DNA of 6,460 nucleotides, taken from assembly GCA_035283845.1 (NCBI GenBank), contig DATESZ010000046.1:1-6460 (forward strand), given 5' to 3'. Shown in pieces: positions 6,246-6,460 of this stretch. The notes under the pieces were generated by a model, which was not told where the DNA came from, ran no database searches, and was given only the letters and a program-made list of their open reading frames with translations. Made by a program: the position numbers and the translations under genes. The DNA is from DATESZ01 sp035283845. GTDB lineage: Bacteria; Desulfobacterota; Syntrophia; Syntrophales; JACQWR01. Positions within the stretch are counted from its first letter, which is position 1. Every line of letters begins with the position of its first letter.

Positions 6246-6460
6246 ATGCCCTTCGTCCTCTTCCACAATCACTTCCCAGAAATAGCGGAAAGGGAAACAA
6301 GAACTATCAAAGTCCTGCCGTGGTCTAAAGCTGATCTCCCGTGGGGAGAATATGCTTTCCTTGAGATGTTTTGTGATGAACAAGGCTGTGACTGTCGGAG
6401 GGTATTTTTCTCTGTCGTATCTTCAAGGACCAAGAATGTAGAAGCGGTTCTGGCATACGG
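6246..6460 (+). CDS. Unrecognised protein with C-x4-C-x-C cluster, 5' part only
   Basis: The frame opens at ATG 6246, preceded by AGGA (6233-6236) at 9-nt spacing, and runs off the window after 71 complete codons. The N-terminus is MPFVLFHNHFPEIAERETR, followed by LPWGEYAFLEMFCDEQGCDC at 31-50 and RRVFFSVVSS at 51-60. Cys43, Cys48 and Cys50 form C-x4-C-x-C within an acidic stretch, which might bind a metal, though the ligands cannot be completed from the visible part. The compositional balance and steady alternation of hydrophobic and charged residues look like true coding sequence. It resembles conserved hypothetical proteins of environmental bacteria that I recall only loosely, and I assign no function. 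It lies beyond repeat copy 2, so it is probably not part of the lipid A operon. Confidence 0.7.
   Translation, partial: MPFVLFHNHFPEIAERETRTIKVLPWSKADLPWGEYAFLEMFCDEQGCDCRRVFFSVVSSRTKNVEAVLAY

Noticed and set aside
5928..6383. Reverse-strand open frame of 151 codons over the msbA downstream gap
   Set aside because: It crosses repeat copy 2, producing a Pro/Ser/Gly-rich stretch, and runs antisense to the better-supported forward frame at 6246. No family features or good ribosome site were seen.

Overview
The window reads as a chromosomal segment from a Gram-negative bacterium that makes lipid A. Five complete genes lie head to tail on the + strand (167-5890): lpxA, a Gfo/Idh/MocA-family dehydrogenase, a DegT/DnrJ/EryC1-family aminotransferase, lpxB and an msbA-type ABC transporter. 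Protein style, gene order, medium GC content and C/G-rich palindromic intergenic repeats suggest a deltaproteobacterial (Desulfobacterota, perhaps Syntrophales-like) source. That assignment is an inference; the window holds no taxonomic marker.

The central point is the dehydrogenase-aminotransferase pair set between lpxA and lpxB. The same arrangement is known from Acidithiobacillus ferrooxidans, where GnnA oxidises C3 of the UDP-GlcNAc sugar and GnnB transaminates it to UDP-GlcNAc3N. LpxA then attaches the first acyl chain through an amide rather than an ester. The predicted product here is lipid A built on 2,3-diamino-2,3-dideoxy-glucose. LpxB would join the two sugars on the inner face of the membrane, and the MsbA-like protein would flip the lipid across it. 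The genes are packed tightly: a 5-nt gap, then overlaps of 4 and 11 nt, then a 1-nt gap. This fits one transcript with translational coupling.

Layout: 1-60 is the likely 3' end of an upstream gene. 61-166 is a gap holding a C/G-rich palindromic repeat that ends one base before the lpxA start codon and appears to supply its Shine-Dalgarno sequence. 167-5890 is the lipid A operon. 5891-6098 is a gap holding a second copy of the same repeat. 6099-6245 is a doubtful 48-codon reading frame containing a strong hairpin. 6246-6460 is the 5' part of an unrecognised gene whose protein carries a C-x4-C-x-C cluster.

No phage, insertion sequence, CRISPR array, tRNA or rRNA gene was seen, and no wholly new system is apparent. 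The points worth a second look are the inferred 3-amino lipid A chemistry, the repeats that flank the operon, and the hairpin before the last gene.
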